Shown here: positions 24,920-33,722 of the stretch, piece by piece
Layout: every line of letters begins with the position of its first letter
Position numbering within the stretch: position 1 is the first letter of the stretch
Assembly: GCF_000348945.1 (NCBI RefSeq)
Contig: NZ_AOCK01000014.1
Location: 62,001-126,000 of the forward strand
DNA length: 64,000 nt
Direction of reading: 5' to 3'
Origin: Paeniglutamicibacter gangotriensis Lz1y
Lineage (GTDB): Bacteria > Actinomycetota > Actinomycetes > Actinomycetales > Micrococcaceae
Translations under genes and position numbers: made by a program
The notes under the pieces: model-generated
What the model was told of the DNA's origin: nothing
The model's input: the letters and a program-made list of their open reading frames with translations, nothing else
The model's database searches: none

Positions 24920-25938
24920 TTGGAGTCATCCTTCGTGGTGGAGGGGTCGCTCGGTGCAGGTGCAGCGGGACGCTTTTGGTTTCCGCGGGTCTTGAACAGG
25001 CTCGCGACGGTGGCCACGGTGATCGTGGCGGCAATAAAGATGAGGGAGAAGGAGATCGGGATTTCCGGGATCCACAACAGCGGCTGCCCGCCGTTGATGA
25101 AGGCAATCTCATTGACGTGCAGTGCGTGGAAGACGAGCTTCACGCCAATGAACGCCAGGATGACGGCAAGGCCTTGGGAGAGGTAGACCAGTCGCTCCAG
25201 CAAGCCGCCGATGAGAAAGAACAGCTGTCGTAGCCCCATCAAGGCAAAGACGTTCGCCGTGAAGACGATGTAGGCCTGGTCGGTGAGGCCGTAGATGGCG
25301 GGGATCGAGTCGACAGCGAAGATCAAGTCGACGAACCCGATGGCGATGATGGTGAGCATCATCGGGGTAACGAACCGCTTGCCGTCCTTCTTCACGGTGA
25401 GCTTGTCTTCGTGGTACTCATCGGTCACCGCCAGGTGGCGGCGTATGAAGCGCATGAACCGGTTGTTGGCCGGATCGCTTTCGTGGTTTGAGAATGCCTG
25501 GCGGTAGGCCAACAAGAGCAACAGGGCGCCGAAGACGTAGAAGATCCAGGACAGGTTCTCGATCAGCGTCGCGCCGACGGCAATGAAGATGCCACGCAGT
25601 ACCAGCGCGATGATGATGCCTACCATCAGTACCTTCTGCTGGTAGATCTTCGGTACGGCGAACGCACCCATGACCAGCAGGAAAACAAAGAGGTTGTCGA
25701 TCGACAGTGCCTTTTCGGTGAGGTAACCGGCGAAGTACTCACCCCCGTATGTCCATCCCGAGAGCGTGCCGACGCCGACGCCGAACAGCAGTGCGAGGCT
25801 GATGTAAAACACCGACCATCGGGCGGATTCACCGATGGAGGGTTCGTGGGGCTTGCGCACGTGGACGAAGAATTCGTAAACGAAGAAGACGATCGTCACG
25901 GCGATGGTGATGATCCAGATCAGGGGCGATACCTGCAT
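24916..25938 (-). CDS. TerC-family membrane protein, copy 1
   Basis: This 340-aa integral membrane protein of the TerC/Alx family is associated with manganese export or tellurium resistance. It has about nine helices and the diagnostic ALSIDNLFVFLLVMGAF motif near residue 80 and IFAVDSIPAI near 208, whose acidic residues are thought to bind metal. The C-terminal tail is charged and proline-rich. It is almost identical to copy 2 at 32.4 kb. The minus-strand leader holds a yybP-ykoY-type manganese riboswitch. Its downstream partner gene is truncated. Confidence 0.92.
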   Translation of the reverse strand: MQVSPLIWIITIAVTIVFFVYEFFVHVRKPHEPSIGESARWSVFYISLALLFGVGVGTLSGWTYGGEYFAGYLTEKALSIDNLFVFLLVMGAFAVPKIYQQKVLMVGIIIALVLRGIFIAVGATLIENLSWIFYVFGALLLLLAYRQAFSNHESDPANNRFMRFIRRHLAVTDEYHEDKLTVKKDGKRFVTPMMLTIIAIGFVDLIFAVDSIPAIYGLTDQAYIVFTANVFALMGLRQLFFLIGGLLERLVYLSQGLAVILAFIGVKLVFHALHVNEIAFINGGQPLLWIPEIPISFSLIFIAATITVATVASLFKTRGNQKRPAAPAPSDPSTTKDDSK

Positions 25939-25969
25939 GAGGGTACTCCAAAGGGATATGGCGTGGACA

Positions 25970-26075
25970 TGATGCCAAGGTCTCCTCCGCTCTGATCAGT
26001 TCAGAACCGATGGCCCGGGATGCACCATTGCACACGTATTGACGGACGATCGCGGACGGGAGTACTCCCCTTGAT
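25970..26075 (-). promoter_or_regulatory. yybP-ykoY (Mn2+) riboswitch upstream of terC copy 1
   Basis: On the minus strand the leader has AAGGGGAGTACTCCC, then CCGTCAATACG, then GAGGAGACCTTGGCATC, in the order and spacing of the conserved blocks of the yybP-ykoY class (GGGGAGTA, CGTCAA, AGACCTT). A paired variable arm lies between. The class senses Mn2+ and commonly controls terC-like genes, so induction by manganese is likely. The copy at 33.5 kb keeps all blocks. Confidence 0.85.
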
Positions 26076-26381
26076 ATAGACCAGAATACAACATGGCCAA
26101 CCGGTCGTTGAGGCCGTGAGTCCAAGATCCAGGATTCACCCATCGAATTCTTGGCGATTATGGAGCCTTGACATTGCCCCGCTACCAACCAGAAATCCCC
26201 CATAGCCCGGATAAGAACCGGAAATCACACGGACGGGGCAACACCTCGTGGGCGTCAAGACCAGGCATCGTCCACCATGCGCCCACAGCCCCGAAGGCCC
26301 CCGTTGACGGTCCCCTCTGGCGGCGCGGAGCGTCGACGCACCAAAGGCATGGCGAGCCCGGTGGCACAGCGAGTGCTCTAT

Positions 26382-26409
26382 TTTCCCAAGATCAGATAAG
26401 CTTGGGAAA
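26382..26409. promoter_or_regulatory. inverted repeat upstream of the Fic gene
   Basis: Perfect 9-bp arms TTTCCCAAG and CTTGGGAAA flank a 10-base centre, 68 bases before the Fic start. A further TTTCCCA occurs near 26424. It could be an operator or hairpin. Apart from this, 26076-26476 shows no gene. Confidence 0.5.
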
Positions 26410-26476
26410 GTAGGACGCTCGGTTTCCCACCCACACCGGAACCAGTCCACGCACCCGGCATCCGCGAGAGGCACCC

Positions 26477-27667
26477 ATGGGCACCGAGAACACCACCTGG
26501 CCCTCGATCCGCTTCGAGGAAGTCCCGTGGGACGCGGCGCCCGATGCCAGCCAGTCACGCCGCCAGCGCCTGCTCGCCCGCGGACCCTACCAAGCCGCCG
26601 TCGTGCCGCCCATCAAGGACGCCACCGCCCTCATCAGCACCCGGGTCCTGGCCCTGGCTGAGGAGGCAACCATTGACATGGTCCGCTTCGACCGGGATCT
26701 GGGTGAGAGTGCGGCCCCCTTCGCGACCCTGCTGCTGCGCAGCGAGTCCGTGGCCAGCTCCGAAATCGAGAACCTCACCGCGGGAGCCAAGAGAATCGCG
26801 CTGGCCCAACTGGGAGACCAAACAAGTCCCAATGCCTCTCTGATTGCCTCCAACGTCTCGGCCATGCACGCCGCCATCGCGCTCTCCGATGAGTTGTCCC
26901 TGCCCAACATCCTAGCCATGCACCGTGCCCTGCTGCAGGCCTCGCATCCGCAGATCGCCGGGACGCTGCGCACTGCACCGGTGTGGATCGGGGGCAACTC
27001 CCCGCACACCGCCATCTTCGTTCCGCCACGCCATGAAAGCCTTGAAGCCGCACTGGAGGACCTGGTCGGCTTCATGCGGCGCGATGACCTGCCGATCCTG
27101 ACCCAGGTCGCCATCGCCCACGCCCACTTCGAGACCATCCACCCGTTCCCCGACGGCAACGGCCGCACCGGCAGGGCCCTGGTCGGTGCCCTGCTGCGCA
27201 ACAAGGGCGTGACCCGGAGGGTCACCATCCCCGTTTCCTCCGGGCTCCTGGCAAACACCACCTCCTACTTCGAATCCCTGGGCGCCTACCAACACGGCGA
27301 CCCGGAACCCATCACCGAAATGTTCGCCGAATCAACCTTCGCCGCCACCGACAATGGCCGACTCCTGGCCGCCGACATCACCCAGGTGCAGTCCGACATC
27401 CATGCCGCACTGCCCCACAAGCCCAGCGACAGCATGGCCGCCACCATCAGCTACCTGGTGCGGGAACCGGCCCTGAGCGCCGAATCCCTGATCGAGATGA
27501 CAGGCCAATCCTCAAGCTCCGCCTACCGCAACATCACCACCCTGGAAACCCTCGGTGCGCTCAAAGCCAGCAGCCACATCAAGGGCCGCAAGATATGGAT
27601 CGCCCCGGCCGTCATCGAAGCCCTGGACGAATTTGCGCTGCGCGCCGGAAAGCGCACCCGCGCCTAA
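26477..27667 (+). CDS. Fic-family protein (AMP-transfer type), self-inhibited class
   Basis: This 396-aa Fic protein may attach AMP or another nucleotide moiety to target proteins. An N-terminal Fic_N-like helical region is followed by the motif HPFPDGNGRTGRAL near residue 217 that holds the catalytic histidine. An upstream SSEIEN (about residue 96) fits the [S/T]xxxE[G/N] inhibitory motif, so it resembles the class with an internal inhibitory helix. The C-terminal winged-helix (TIATSYLVREPALSA-like, VITIEMTGQSSSSAYRNITTLETLGAL region) suggests DNA binding and autoregulation, as in many chromosomal Fic proteins. The ATG follows GAGAGGCACCC. Confidence 0.9.
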   Translation: MGTENTTWPSIRFEEVPWDAAPDASQSRRQRLLARGPYQAAVVPPIKDATALISTRVLALAEEATIDMVRFDRDLGESAAPFATLLLRSESVASSEIENLTAGAKRIALAQLGDQTSPNASLIASNVSAMHAAIALSDELSLPNILAMHRALLQASHPQIAGTLRTAPVWIGGNSPHTAIFVPPRHESLEAALEDLVGFMRRDDLPILTQVAIAHAHFETIHPFPDGNGRTGRALVGALLRNKGVTRRVTIPVSSGLLANTTSYFESLGAYQHGDPEPITEMFAESTFAATDNGRLLAADITQVQSDIHAALPHKPSDSMAATISYLVREPALSAESLIEMTGQSSSSAYRNITTLETLGALKASSHIKGRKIWIAPAVIEALDEFALRAGKRTRA

Positions 27668-27736
27668 CCGTCCGCCAAGATGATCCCTGCATCAGTCACC
27701 CGGTGCGGGCATCCATGGTCCCGAATTCGGTAACGC

Positions 27737-27937
27737 CTACTCTTCGGTGCCCTGGTTTCCTGTCTTGTCGGTGTTGTTCCAGTACAGCGCGGCCTGTTCC
27801 TGCAGGACGGCCAGGGCCCCGCGGGCCTCGGCCAGGGCTTCGCATGCCTCCTGGGTGCGGGCCTGCTCGGCTTTCAGGGCCTCGGCCGCCACCCGGCGCT
27901 CCCCCTGATGGCGGGCGGCTTCTTCGGTGCGGTGCCC
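27737..27937 (-). pseudogene. coiled-coil protein remnant
   Basis: The minus-strand frame encodes an alanine/glutamate-rich helix (EEAARHQGERRVAAEALKAE, then QARTQEACEALAEARGAL) and ends NNTDKTGNQGTEE with a stop. Upstream codons of the same protein seem to continue in another frame, so a frameshift is likely. The composition recalls C-terminal coiled coils of plasmid KfrA-like proteins, but no DNA-binding domain remains to prove it. Confidence 0.45.
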
Positions 27938-28839
27938 ATAGCCGGGCCACCTCTTCCTCCGCGGCGATGGCGATTGCCGCCACCCACGCGCGTCAACAAC
28001 CCAGCACTAGTGGCCGCTGATTTCCTTGGCCGTCAAAGGCCACGCGTTCCGCCCGATGGAGAAAGGCTCAACGTAGTACCTATTAGGTCTTCTCCGCTTC
28101 CGTTTCATGACGAGTCTCCTCCACGAGGATCGGTGTCTCTCAATTTTCTCGTCTGATACATACACCGTCAAGGAACGTCGGGCGCAACCAGCGGCAGAAT
28201 CCACTCAGTGCCAGCCTGCGCCCGGCACTAGGAGAATTGAGTCAGGTACCCCTTCGCCCTTCGAACCACGGATGACGAGGTAATGACGTCCACTGGTCAT
28301 CGCTGGCTGGATCGTGGCCATGTGCCGTTGTCAGTGGACCAAGACCACCACCGAGGTCTTTGAAACCGGCGGATTCAAGGGTTTCCGCTGGTCCGATGGC
28401 GAAAACACGCCGCACCTCCCCCTGCATAATCCCGCAGAAGCCCAAATCCTGGATGTGGGAACCCGAATCGAGCTCCATGACAACCAATGCCACCCCGCCC
28501 TGCTCACCGGCTGGATACTCACGGGGACCGGAATCCTGTGCGCCGTGACGGGATTCATCCTGATGATGCCCTGACCCGACTACACGCCATTTCGCAGTCA
28601 TCCGAATCGGGCCTGGAACCGGTCCCGCCGCCTGGGAAGCCACCGGGTTGCGGGTGTCGGCATACGCCTGGGACTGCAACCACCTTCGCGTCCACAAATC
28701 CACCCGCGTCCCATACCCTACGGTGCGCCGACGAAGGGCACCTGCCCGCGCAGGACACAGGAACCACGACCCGGAACCACTGCGAACGAGGGATCTTTCG
28801 CATCAATCGCGGTTTGCCACGGAACCCGCAGTGTTCGGA
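27938..28839. other. degenerate stretch with a truncated membrane-protein fragment
   Basis: There is no confident intact gene here. A plus-strand frame at 28314-28574 (86 aa) encodes WTKTTTEVFETGGFKGFRW and ends with a clean membrane helix (LLTGWILTGTGILCAVTGFI). Just upstream a hydrophobic stretch in the same frame lacks a start codon, so this looks like the C-terminal half of a small membrane protein, weakly like DUF3592. The rest has only short frames. Confidence 0.4.
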
Positions 28840-29724
28840 TCAGTCATTGCGTCGAATCCGGACATGGTCAATGCTCATGGTCGCCGGGAACCTGGTGCTT
28901 TGGTCAGGATCCCCCGGATACTCGCCCCCGACGGCCAGGTTCATCACCAGGTACATCGGCTCGTCCGGCACCTCCTTGCCGTCTAGTCGCCATACGCGCT
29001 TTCCATCAAGGATGAAATCCAACCTTCCGGGGGACCAGTCCAGGCCGATGGTGTGCCAACCGCCGGCCAGGGAAGCCCCTCCCGGCAGGAGATAGTCTTT
29101 CCCGATGGATGGGGCCGAGTCGTCCTTGGGATGCAGGTGCAGTCGCAGGCGTCCCGTATCCTCACCGGTTACTTCCAGCATGTCTATCTCGGGTCGGGAA
29201 TTCTCGCTGGCGGGAAGCAACCAGATGGCCGGCCACAGGCCGCGGCCGGCGGGCAGGCGAAACCGGACCTCGACCTTCCCATACGTGAAGGCCAGCCTGG
29301 GTGCCCTCTGGTGGGCCGGCGGGCCCGTCGTCACCATGCCCGAGGCGAAGCGATAGTCCTTGCCGTCGGATGCAGATATCGCACTGCGCTCGGCCGTCAG
29401 GTGAAGTGCTCCTTCGGAGACCTTGACCTGTCGCGGAAGGTACCATTCGAGTTCGTTGTTGGTCGCTATGGTGCATCCGTCGTCCTGCCACCAGTGGCAG
29501 GTGTTCCAGAGGGAGGCATCCAGCGTGTTTTCGTCGAACCCCTCGTCCAGCAGCATCCCGTCCGTGGAAGCTGCATCGGGGTGGATCCCACTGTTGAGGC
29601 CGTCAGTTGGCTGAATTTGGGTACTGCCTGGATTTTCGTCCGGAACCTGAGAAGTACATCCCGACAGCAGCGCCAAGGCGATCAATCCGGTGACGGACCC
29701 AAAAACTTCTCTCTTCCGGCCCAT
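28840..29724 (-). CDS. GH16-family glycoside hydrolase lipoprotein
   Basis: This is a secreted, lipid-anchored beta-glucanase-like enzyme. A lipoprotein signal (LIALALLSGCTS, about residues 12-23) precedes a linker and the GH16 sandwich. Catalytic residues lie in the diagnostic PEIDMLEVTG (E-x-D-x-x-E), with supporting FTYGKVEVRFRLPAGRGLWPAIW and the terminal WHTIGLDWSPGRLDFILDG and VMNLAVGGEYPG motifs. Family members act on beta-1,3- or beta-1,3-1,4-glucans and galactans; the exact substrate is unknown. The ATG at 29724 is chosen because the signal peptide follows directly; the upstream part of the open frame is unrelated. Length is 294 aa. Confidence 0.88.
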   Translation of the reverse strand: MGRKREVFGSVTGLIALALLSGCTSQVPDENPGSTQIQPTDGLNSGIHPDAASTDGMLLDEGFDENTLDASLWNTCHWWQDDGCTIATNNELEWYLPRQVKVSEGALHLTAERSAISASDGKDYRFASGMVTTGPPAHQRAPRLAFTYGKVEVRFRLPAGRGLWPAIWLLPASENSRPEIDMLEVTGEDTGRLRLHLHPKDDSAPSIGKDYLLPGGASLAGGWHTIGLDWSPGRLDFILDGKRVWRLDGKEVPDEPMYLVMNLAVGGEYPGDPDQSTRFPATMSIDHVRIRRND

Positions 29725-30043
29725 GACCCGATGATAGCTGTAACGATCATGCCCCGCCACCGGCCATCCTTCCATACAAGATTTCCGGTCGTGGCGGACG
29801 GTGCCCGCGTCGGAACGCTCGCCCCATGGCTGGAGAGCAGGCGACCGGACCACTGAATCATTCGGCCCGCCGGATGCCCAGGACATGACTCCATGGGGCA
29901 CCTTGGACAACCCCGTACCTGGCCGCTGCATACAACTCCTGGGGAACTGCCCACCCAGGTTCCTCTGACTTGATGGAACCGGGACCGACCCCGCCTGGTG
30001 CCCGAGCAACTGAAAAAGCGCGAACCCGAATACCGCGGGTCAC

Positions 30044-30310
30044 CTATATGGAAGCGGCGGTGGGGGCGAGCTTGAACCAAGGAGCCCCCATCTCCACGCC
30101 CAGGGCCTTGGCTTCGTCCGAGCGGGCGACGGCGCAGCCGTCGTTGTTGGACAGCACGATCACCGGCCGGCCGATCAGCGTGGGGTCGAAGGCTCGCTCG
30201 CAGCTGACGTAGAAGCTGTTCACGTCCACGTGGGCGATGTATTCGTTGGAGTCGGGCTGTGGGCTCCAGGGGGCTTCTATGTCGGTAATCGGTGCTATTT
30301 GTTGTGGCAC
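30044..30310 (-). pseudogene. umuC: umuC N-terminal fragment
   Basis: It encodes the first 80 or so residues of the UmuC palm ([20 protein letters not shown], ... [13 protein letters not shown]) starting from a GTG, then stops after one extra residue. Nearly all residues match the intact umuC at 184-1503. The active-site SIDE motif and everything after it is lost. It may be the remainder of the partner of the orphan umuD at 37.8 kb. Confidence 0.85.
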
Positions 30311-30421
30311 TATTCCTTCTCTTTTTATCCCGGATTGGGCCCGAAACCACCATATTCTCCGGCCACCCCGTTTAGCTGTGCATACAGTAGCGGGTCAGCA
30401 TGAGAATTCTGTGTCAACTCG

Positions 30422-31003
30422 TCACTGGAGTACCAATTCGCACAGACCGAGCTCCCTCAGCATGTCTTCGACAATCTGTCCGGAGGGGAGAGTCGCGTCG
30501 ATGACGACGAAGGACGGGAAATTCTCCATCTCCCGGTATGCCGCATCGAATGCCTGCAAGTGCCCGAGCGCCTCCGTGTCCGTGGCTCGACTCTCAATCC
30601 GTGCGTGCGCGAGGTCAGCTGGGATAGCGAAATAGAAAATAATGTCTGGAGTGGGCAGGATCTTAGACAGGAAAGGAAGAAGCCACCCCGAAAGCAGGCC
30701 CCGCGCCCGTCGCAGTGCCACTTGGCAATAGAGGTACCTGTCCATGATCACGGTCCCGGGACCGAACGTGGCTCGGCAGTGGGAGATCAGTACGTTAACG
30801 CAGCGGATCGCCGTTTCGATCGTCTCGAACACCATCACAGGAGGATGGATGTTGTGGCGAGCGGAGCACGTGGACAGGCTTCGTCGGCCTGAACGGTTCT
30901 TGATGAAGGTTGCAGGGTAGTGCGCCGCATTGAGTCGTTGCGTAAGCAGCCGACCCGTTGTGGTTTTACCAGCCCCATCGATACCGGCGAGAACAATGAT
31001 CAT
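30422..31003 (-). CDS. thymidylate-kinase-like P-loop nucleoside kinase
   Basis: This 193-aa P-loop kinase resembles dTMP kinase. Walker A is LAGIDGAGKTTTG at residues 5-17; the DRY motif is in VIMDRYLYCQVALRRARG, and a lid-like ARIESRATDTEA segment follows. It is shorter and more divergent than housekeeping thymidylate kinases. Plasmid copies sometimes associate with defence or sugar-nucleotide loci, which are not evident here. It stands alone between a umuC fragment and a lipoprotein. Confidence 0.75.
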   Translation of the reverse strand: MIIVLAGIDGAGKTTTGRLLTQRLNAAHYPATFIKNRSGRRSLSTCSARHNIHPPVMVFETIETAIRCVNVLISHCRATFGPGTVIMDRYLYCQVALRRARGLLSGWLLPFLSKILPTPDIIFYFAIPADLAHARIESRATDTEALGHLQAFDAAYREMENFPSFVVIDATLPSGQIVEDMLRELGLCELVLQ

Positions 31004-31109
31004 GACTCACCGCCATGCTCTCCGGACGACGCCGGCAACGATCGGCGTTGGCCGTGCGCAAATGCGCGCTGTCCCCTCATCATGGAATATTCCCAGCTCT
31101 CATCGGACG

Positions 31110-31415
31110 TTAGTTCTCTTCTTGATCTTCGTTCTGGCCGTCCTGCTGGTCAGTACCCTCGTCCTGATCGTCCTGCTGGTCAGTACCTTCGTCCGAATCG
31201 TCCTGCTGGTCAGTGCCTCCGTCCTGATCGTCCTGCTGGTCAGTGCCTCCGTCCTGATCGTCCTGCTGTTCAGTGCCTTCGTCCTGGTTCTCGGCACCAT
31301 CCTGTTCTTCCACTGCTGGTGTTTGTGGGAGTTGGGTGTTGTCGCAGCTGGTGAGGAAAAGGGCTCCGGTAAAGAGCAGGGTGGAGCCCAAGATCGCTGT
31401 GGCTCGGTTTTTCAT
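31110..31415 (-). CDS. acidic repeat lipoprotein
   Basis: This 101-aa secreted lipoprotein has the signal peptide ILGSTLLFTGALFLTSC (lipobox LTSC at about residues 21-24). The mature part is almost wholly Asp/Glu/Gln: a 10-residue unit DGGTDQQDDQ is repeated about five times with small changes (EGTEQQDDQ, EGTDQQDGQ). The 30-base DNA repeat is equally regular, so unit number could vary. No domain is recognised; highly acidic tails can bind cations. The stop lies in GAAGAGAACTAA context. Confidence 0.75.
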   Translation of the reverse strand: MKNRATAILGSTLLFTGALFLTSCDNTQLPQTPAVEEQDGAENQDEGTEQQDDQDGGTDQQDDQDGGTDQQDDSDEGTDQQDDQDEGTDQQDGQNEDQEEN

Positions 31416-31611
31416 GGTGATTCCTTTCGTAGGTGGCTGTCGCTGGCGGGGAAGACCGTCAGGAGCGCATTGATCTCTTGATGCGTTGTAGCGGGAGGCG
31501 TCCCAGTAAGCGGATCGCCCAAGTTCCCAATATCTCGTTTAGCTATCCGAGGAGATGATTGCCGGGATGAACGGGTACGTAGTGCCCACTGCCGACGATC
31601 TGGCTTCGGGC

Positions 31612-32445
31612 TCAGCGGCCGAAGAGGTCATTGAGTCCCGGCAAGGAGAAATTGGATCCGACATCGTTGAACTGCTCGCCAAGGCCCGAGACGGTTTCAC
31701 CGGCGTTGGCCGTGAACTCTCCCAACCCTCCGGTCAGGCCCTCGAGATCGATGCCGTTACCCAAGGCTTCGAAGTCAACTCCCATGCTTGATGCCTGTTC
31801 CAGGAGCGGTCCGGCCAGCGAGCTGACGACGGCTCCTCCAACGACCGCGGTGAGAACACCTCCTGCCAGGAGCCCTGCCCCTGCCGCGGCGCCTCCGATC
31901 ATCACACCACGGCCGATGCCGCCGCCCGGACGTGAACCGTTACTCCCGGCGCGATCGAGCAGGCCCCTCAGGAAACCGGGCCGCCCGGCCTCGGCTCGGG
32001 CTGCGGTTCGTGCCAGGTCATCGGCACCCGAGGTTCGGGGATGGTCCTCGGTGGGAAGTTCCGTGCGCATCCGCTGCTGGATTTGATCCCGCTGGGCCGG
32101 GGTCAGGCGTTCGAAGGCTTCGCGGTGCATCTGCTCTATCTGGTGCGGATCGGCGGTTTCCAGGAGGTAATCGTAGCGCGCGATGGCCGCCCGGTCAGCG
32201 TTGCTGATCTCCTCGGATGGAACACGCGAATCGGAGTGGTGCGACTGGGCGCGATATGTCTCGGTGGAAGCTGGCTGGCGGCCGGCAGAAGCCTCGGTGG
32301 CGCGTCCGTCGCCAGTTAGGGTATCTGCTGCAGTGCGGACGATCGCACGCCAGTCTTTCTGGCCGGCGTTCCTGGGCTGATTCGGCGTACCGGACTTGTC
32401 CAGGGCTTTCAGGGCGAGGCCGGTGAGTTTGGAGAACATGCTCAT
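31612..32445 (-). CDS. glycine-rich TerC-associated protein
   Basis: This 277-aa protein begins MSMFSKLTGLALKALDKSG and has a mid-region of conserved helices (ADRAAIARYDYLLETADPHQ and QMHREAFERLTPAQRDQIQQ). A glycine/alanine-rich membrane-like segment follows (GRGVMIGGAAAGAGLLAGGV, then LTAVVGGAVVSSLAG). The C-terminus is rich in small residues (GETVSGLGEQFNDVG). It recurs beside terC in related actinobacteria and has no known activity. Its ATG is fused to the terC stop (ATGA), so the two are translationally coupled. In terC copy 1 only its first codons remain. Confidence 0.75.
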   Translation of the reverse strand: MSMFSKLTGLALKALDKSGTPNQPRNAGQKDWRAIVRTAADTLTGDGRATEASAGRQPASTETYRAQSHHSDSRVPSEEISNADRAAIARYDYLLETADPHQIEQMHREAFERLTPAQRDQIQQRMRTELPTEDHPRTSGADDLARTAARAEAGRPGFLRGLLDRAGSNGSRPGGGIGRGVMIGGAAAGAGLLAGGVLTAVVGGAVVSSLAGPLLEQASSMGVDFEALGNGIDLEGLTGGLGEFTANAGETVSGLGEQFNDVGSNFSLPGLNDLFGR

Positions 32446-33464
32446 TTGGAGTAATCCTTCGTGATGGAGGGGTCGCTCGGTGCGGGTGCACTGGGACGTT
32501 TTTGGTTGCCGCGGGTCTTGAACAGACTTGCGACGGTGGCCACGGTGATCGTGGCGGCAATAAAGAGCAGGGAGAAGGAGATCGGGATCTCGGGGATCCA
32601 CAACAGCGGCTGCCCGCCGTTGATGAAGGTAAGCTCATTGACGTGCAGTGCGTGGAAGACGAGCTTCACGCCAATGAACGCCAGGATGACGGCAAGGCCT
32701 TGGGAGAGGTAGACCAGTCGCTCCAGCAAGCCACCGATGAGAAAGAACAGCTGTCGTAGCCCCATCAATGCAAAGACGTTCGCCGTGAAGACGATGTAGG
32801 CCTGGTCGGTGAGCCCGTAGATGGCGGGGATCGAGTCGACAGCGAAGATTAAGTCGACAAAACCGATGGCGATGATGGTGAGCAGCATTGGGGTAACGAA
32901 CCGCTTGCCGTCCTTCTTCACGGTGAGCTTGTCTTCGTGATACTCATCGGTCACCGCCAGGTGACGGCGTACGAAGCGCATGAACCGGTTGTTGGCCGGA
33001 TCGCTTTCGTGGTTTGAGAATGCCTGACGGTAGGCCAGGAATAGCAATAGGGCACCGAAGAGGTAGAAGATCCAGGACAGGTTCTCGATCAGGGTCGCGC
33101 CGACGGCAATGAAGATGCCACGCAAGACCAGCGCGATGATGATGCCTACCATCAGTACCTTCTGCTGGTAGATCTTCGGTACCGCGAACGCACCCATGAC
33201 CAGCAGGAAAACAAAGAGGTTGTCAATCGACAGTGCCTTTTCGGTGAGGTAACCGGCGAAGTACTCGCCCCCGTACGTCCATCCCGAGAGCGTGCCGATA
33301 CCGACGCCGAACAGCATTGCGAGGCTGATGTAAAACACCGACCAGCGGGCGGATTCACCGATGGAGGGTTCGTGGGGCTTGCGCACGTGGACGAAGAATT
33401 CGTAAATGAAGAAGACGATCGTCACTGCAATGGTGATGATCCAGATCAAGGGTGATACCTGCAT
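32442..33464 (-). CDS. TerC-family membrane protein, copy 2
   Basis: The paralogue differs from copy 1 at only a handful of residues (for example I-to-V and V-to-L exchanges within helices, and a few in the tail). It keeps the ALSIDNLFVFLLVMGAF and IFAVDSIPAI motifs. The operon is intact here: riboswitch, terC and partner gene. The high nucleotide identity extends outside the gene on both sides, showing a segmental duplication rather than independent acquisition. Confidence 0.92.
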   Translation of the reverse strand: MQVSPLIWIITIAVTIVFFIYEFFVHVRKPHEPSIGESARWSVFYISLAMLFGVGIGTLSGWTYGGEYFAGYLTEKALSIDNLFVFLLVMGAFAVPKIYQQKVLMVGIIIALVLRGIFIAVGATLIENLSWIFYLFGALLLFLAYRQAFSNHESDPANNRFMRFVRRHLAVTDEYHEDKLTVKKDGKRFVTPMLLTIIAIGFVDLIFAVDSIPAIYGLTDQAYIVFTANVFALMGLRQLFFLIGGLLERLVYLSQGLAVILAFIGVKLVFHALHVNELTFINGGQPLLWIPEIPISFSLLFIAATITVATVASLFKTRGNQKRPSAPAPSDPSITKDYSK

Positions 33465-33495
33465 GAGGGTACTCCAAAGGGATATGGCGTGGATA

Positions 33496-33603
33496 TGACG
33501 CCAAGGTCTCCTCCGCTCTGATCAGTTCAGAACCGATGGTCCGGGATGCACGAGTGCATACGTATTGACGGACCGATCGCGGACGGGAGTACTCCCCTTG
33601 ATA
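33496..33603 (-). promoter_or_regulatory. yybP-ykoY (Mn2+) riboswitch upstream of terC copy 2
   Basis: Same blocks as the first copy on the minus strand: AAGGGGAGTACTCCC, CCGTCAATACG, GAGGAGACCTTGGC. Base changes between the copies fall mainly in variable parts. The rest of 33465-33722 holds no gene. Confidence 0.85.
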
Positions 33604-33722
33604 TAGACCAGAATACAACATGGCCGACCGGTCGTTGATGCCATGAGTCGAAGATCCAGGATTTACCCATCGGATTCGTGGCGACCGTGGAGCATTGGCA
33701 TCGTCCAGGGACCCACCAGAAA

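Larger units (their letters stand above)
32335..33720. repeat. 1.4-kb segmental duplication with 24800-26190
   Basis: The block from the start of the partner gene through terC and its riboswitch into the upstream DNA is repeated in the same orientation about 7.5 kb apart. Differences are scattered single bases. Both copies fade at the upstream edge after the AAATC near 26190 and 33720. Confidence 0.85.

Noticed and set aside
28007-28204. 65-aa basic minus-strand frame as a toxin
   Set aside because: No antitoxin partner, no motif and poor start context.
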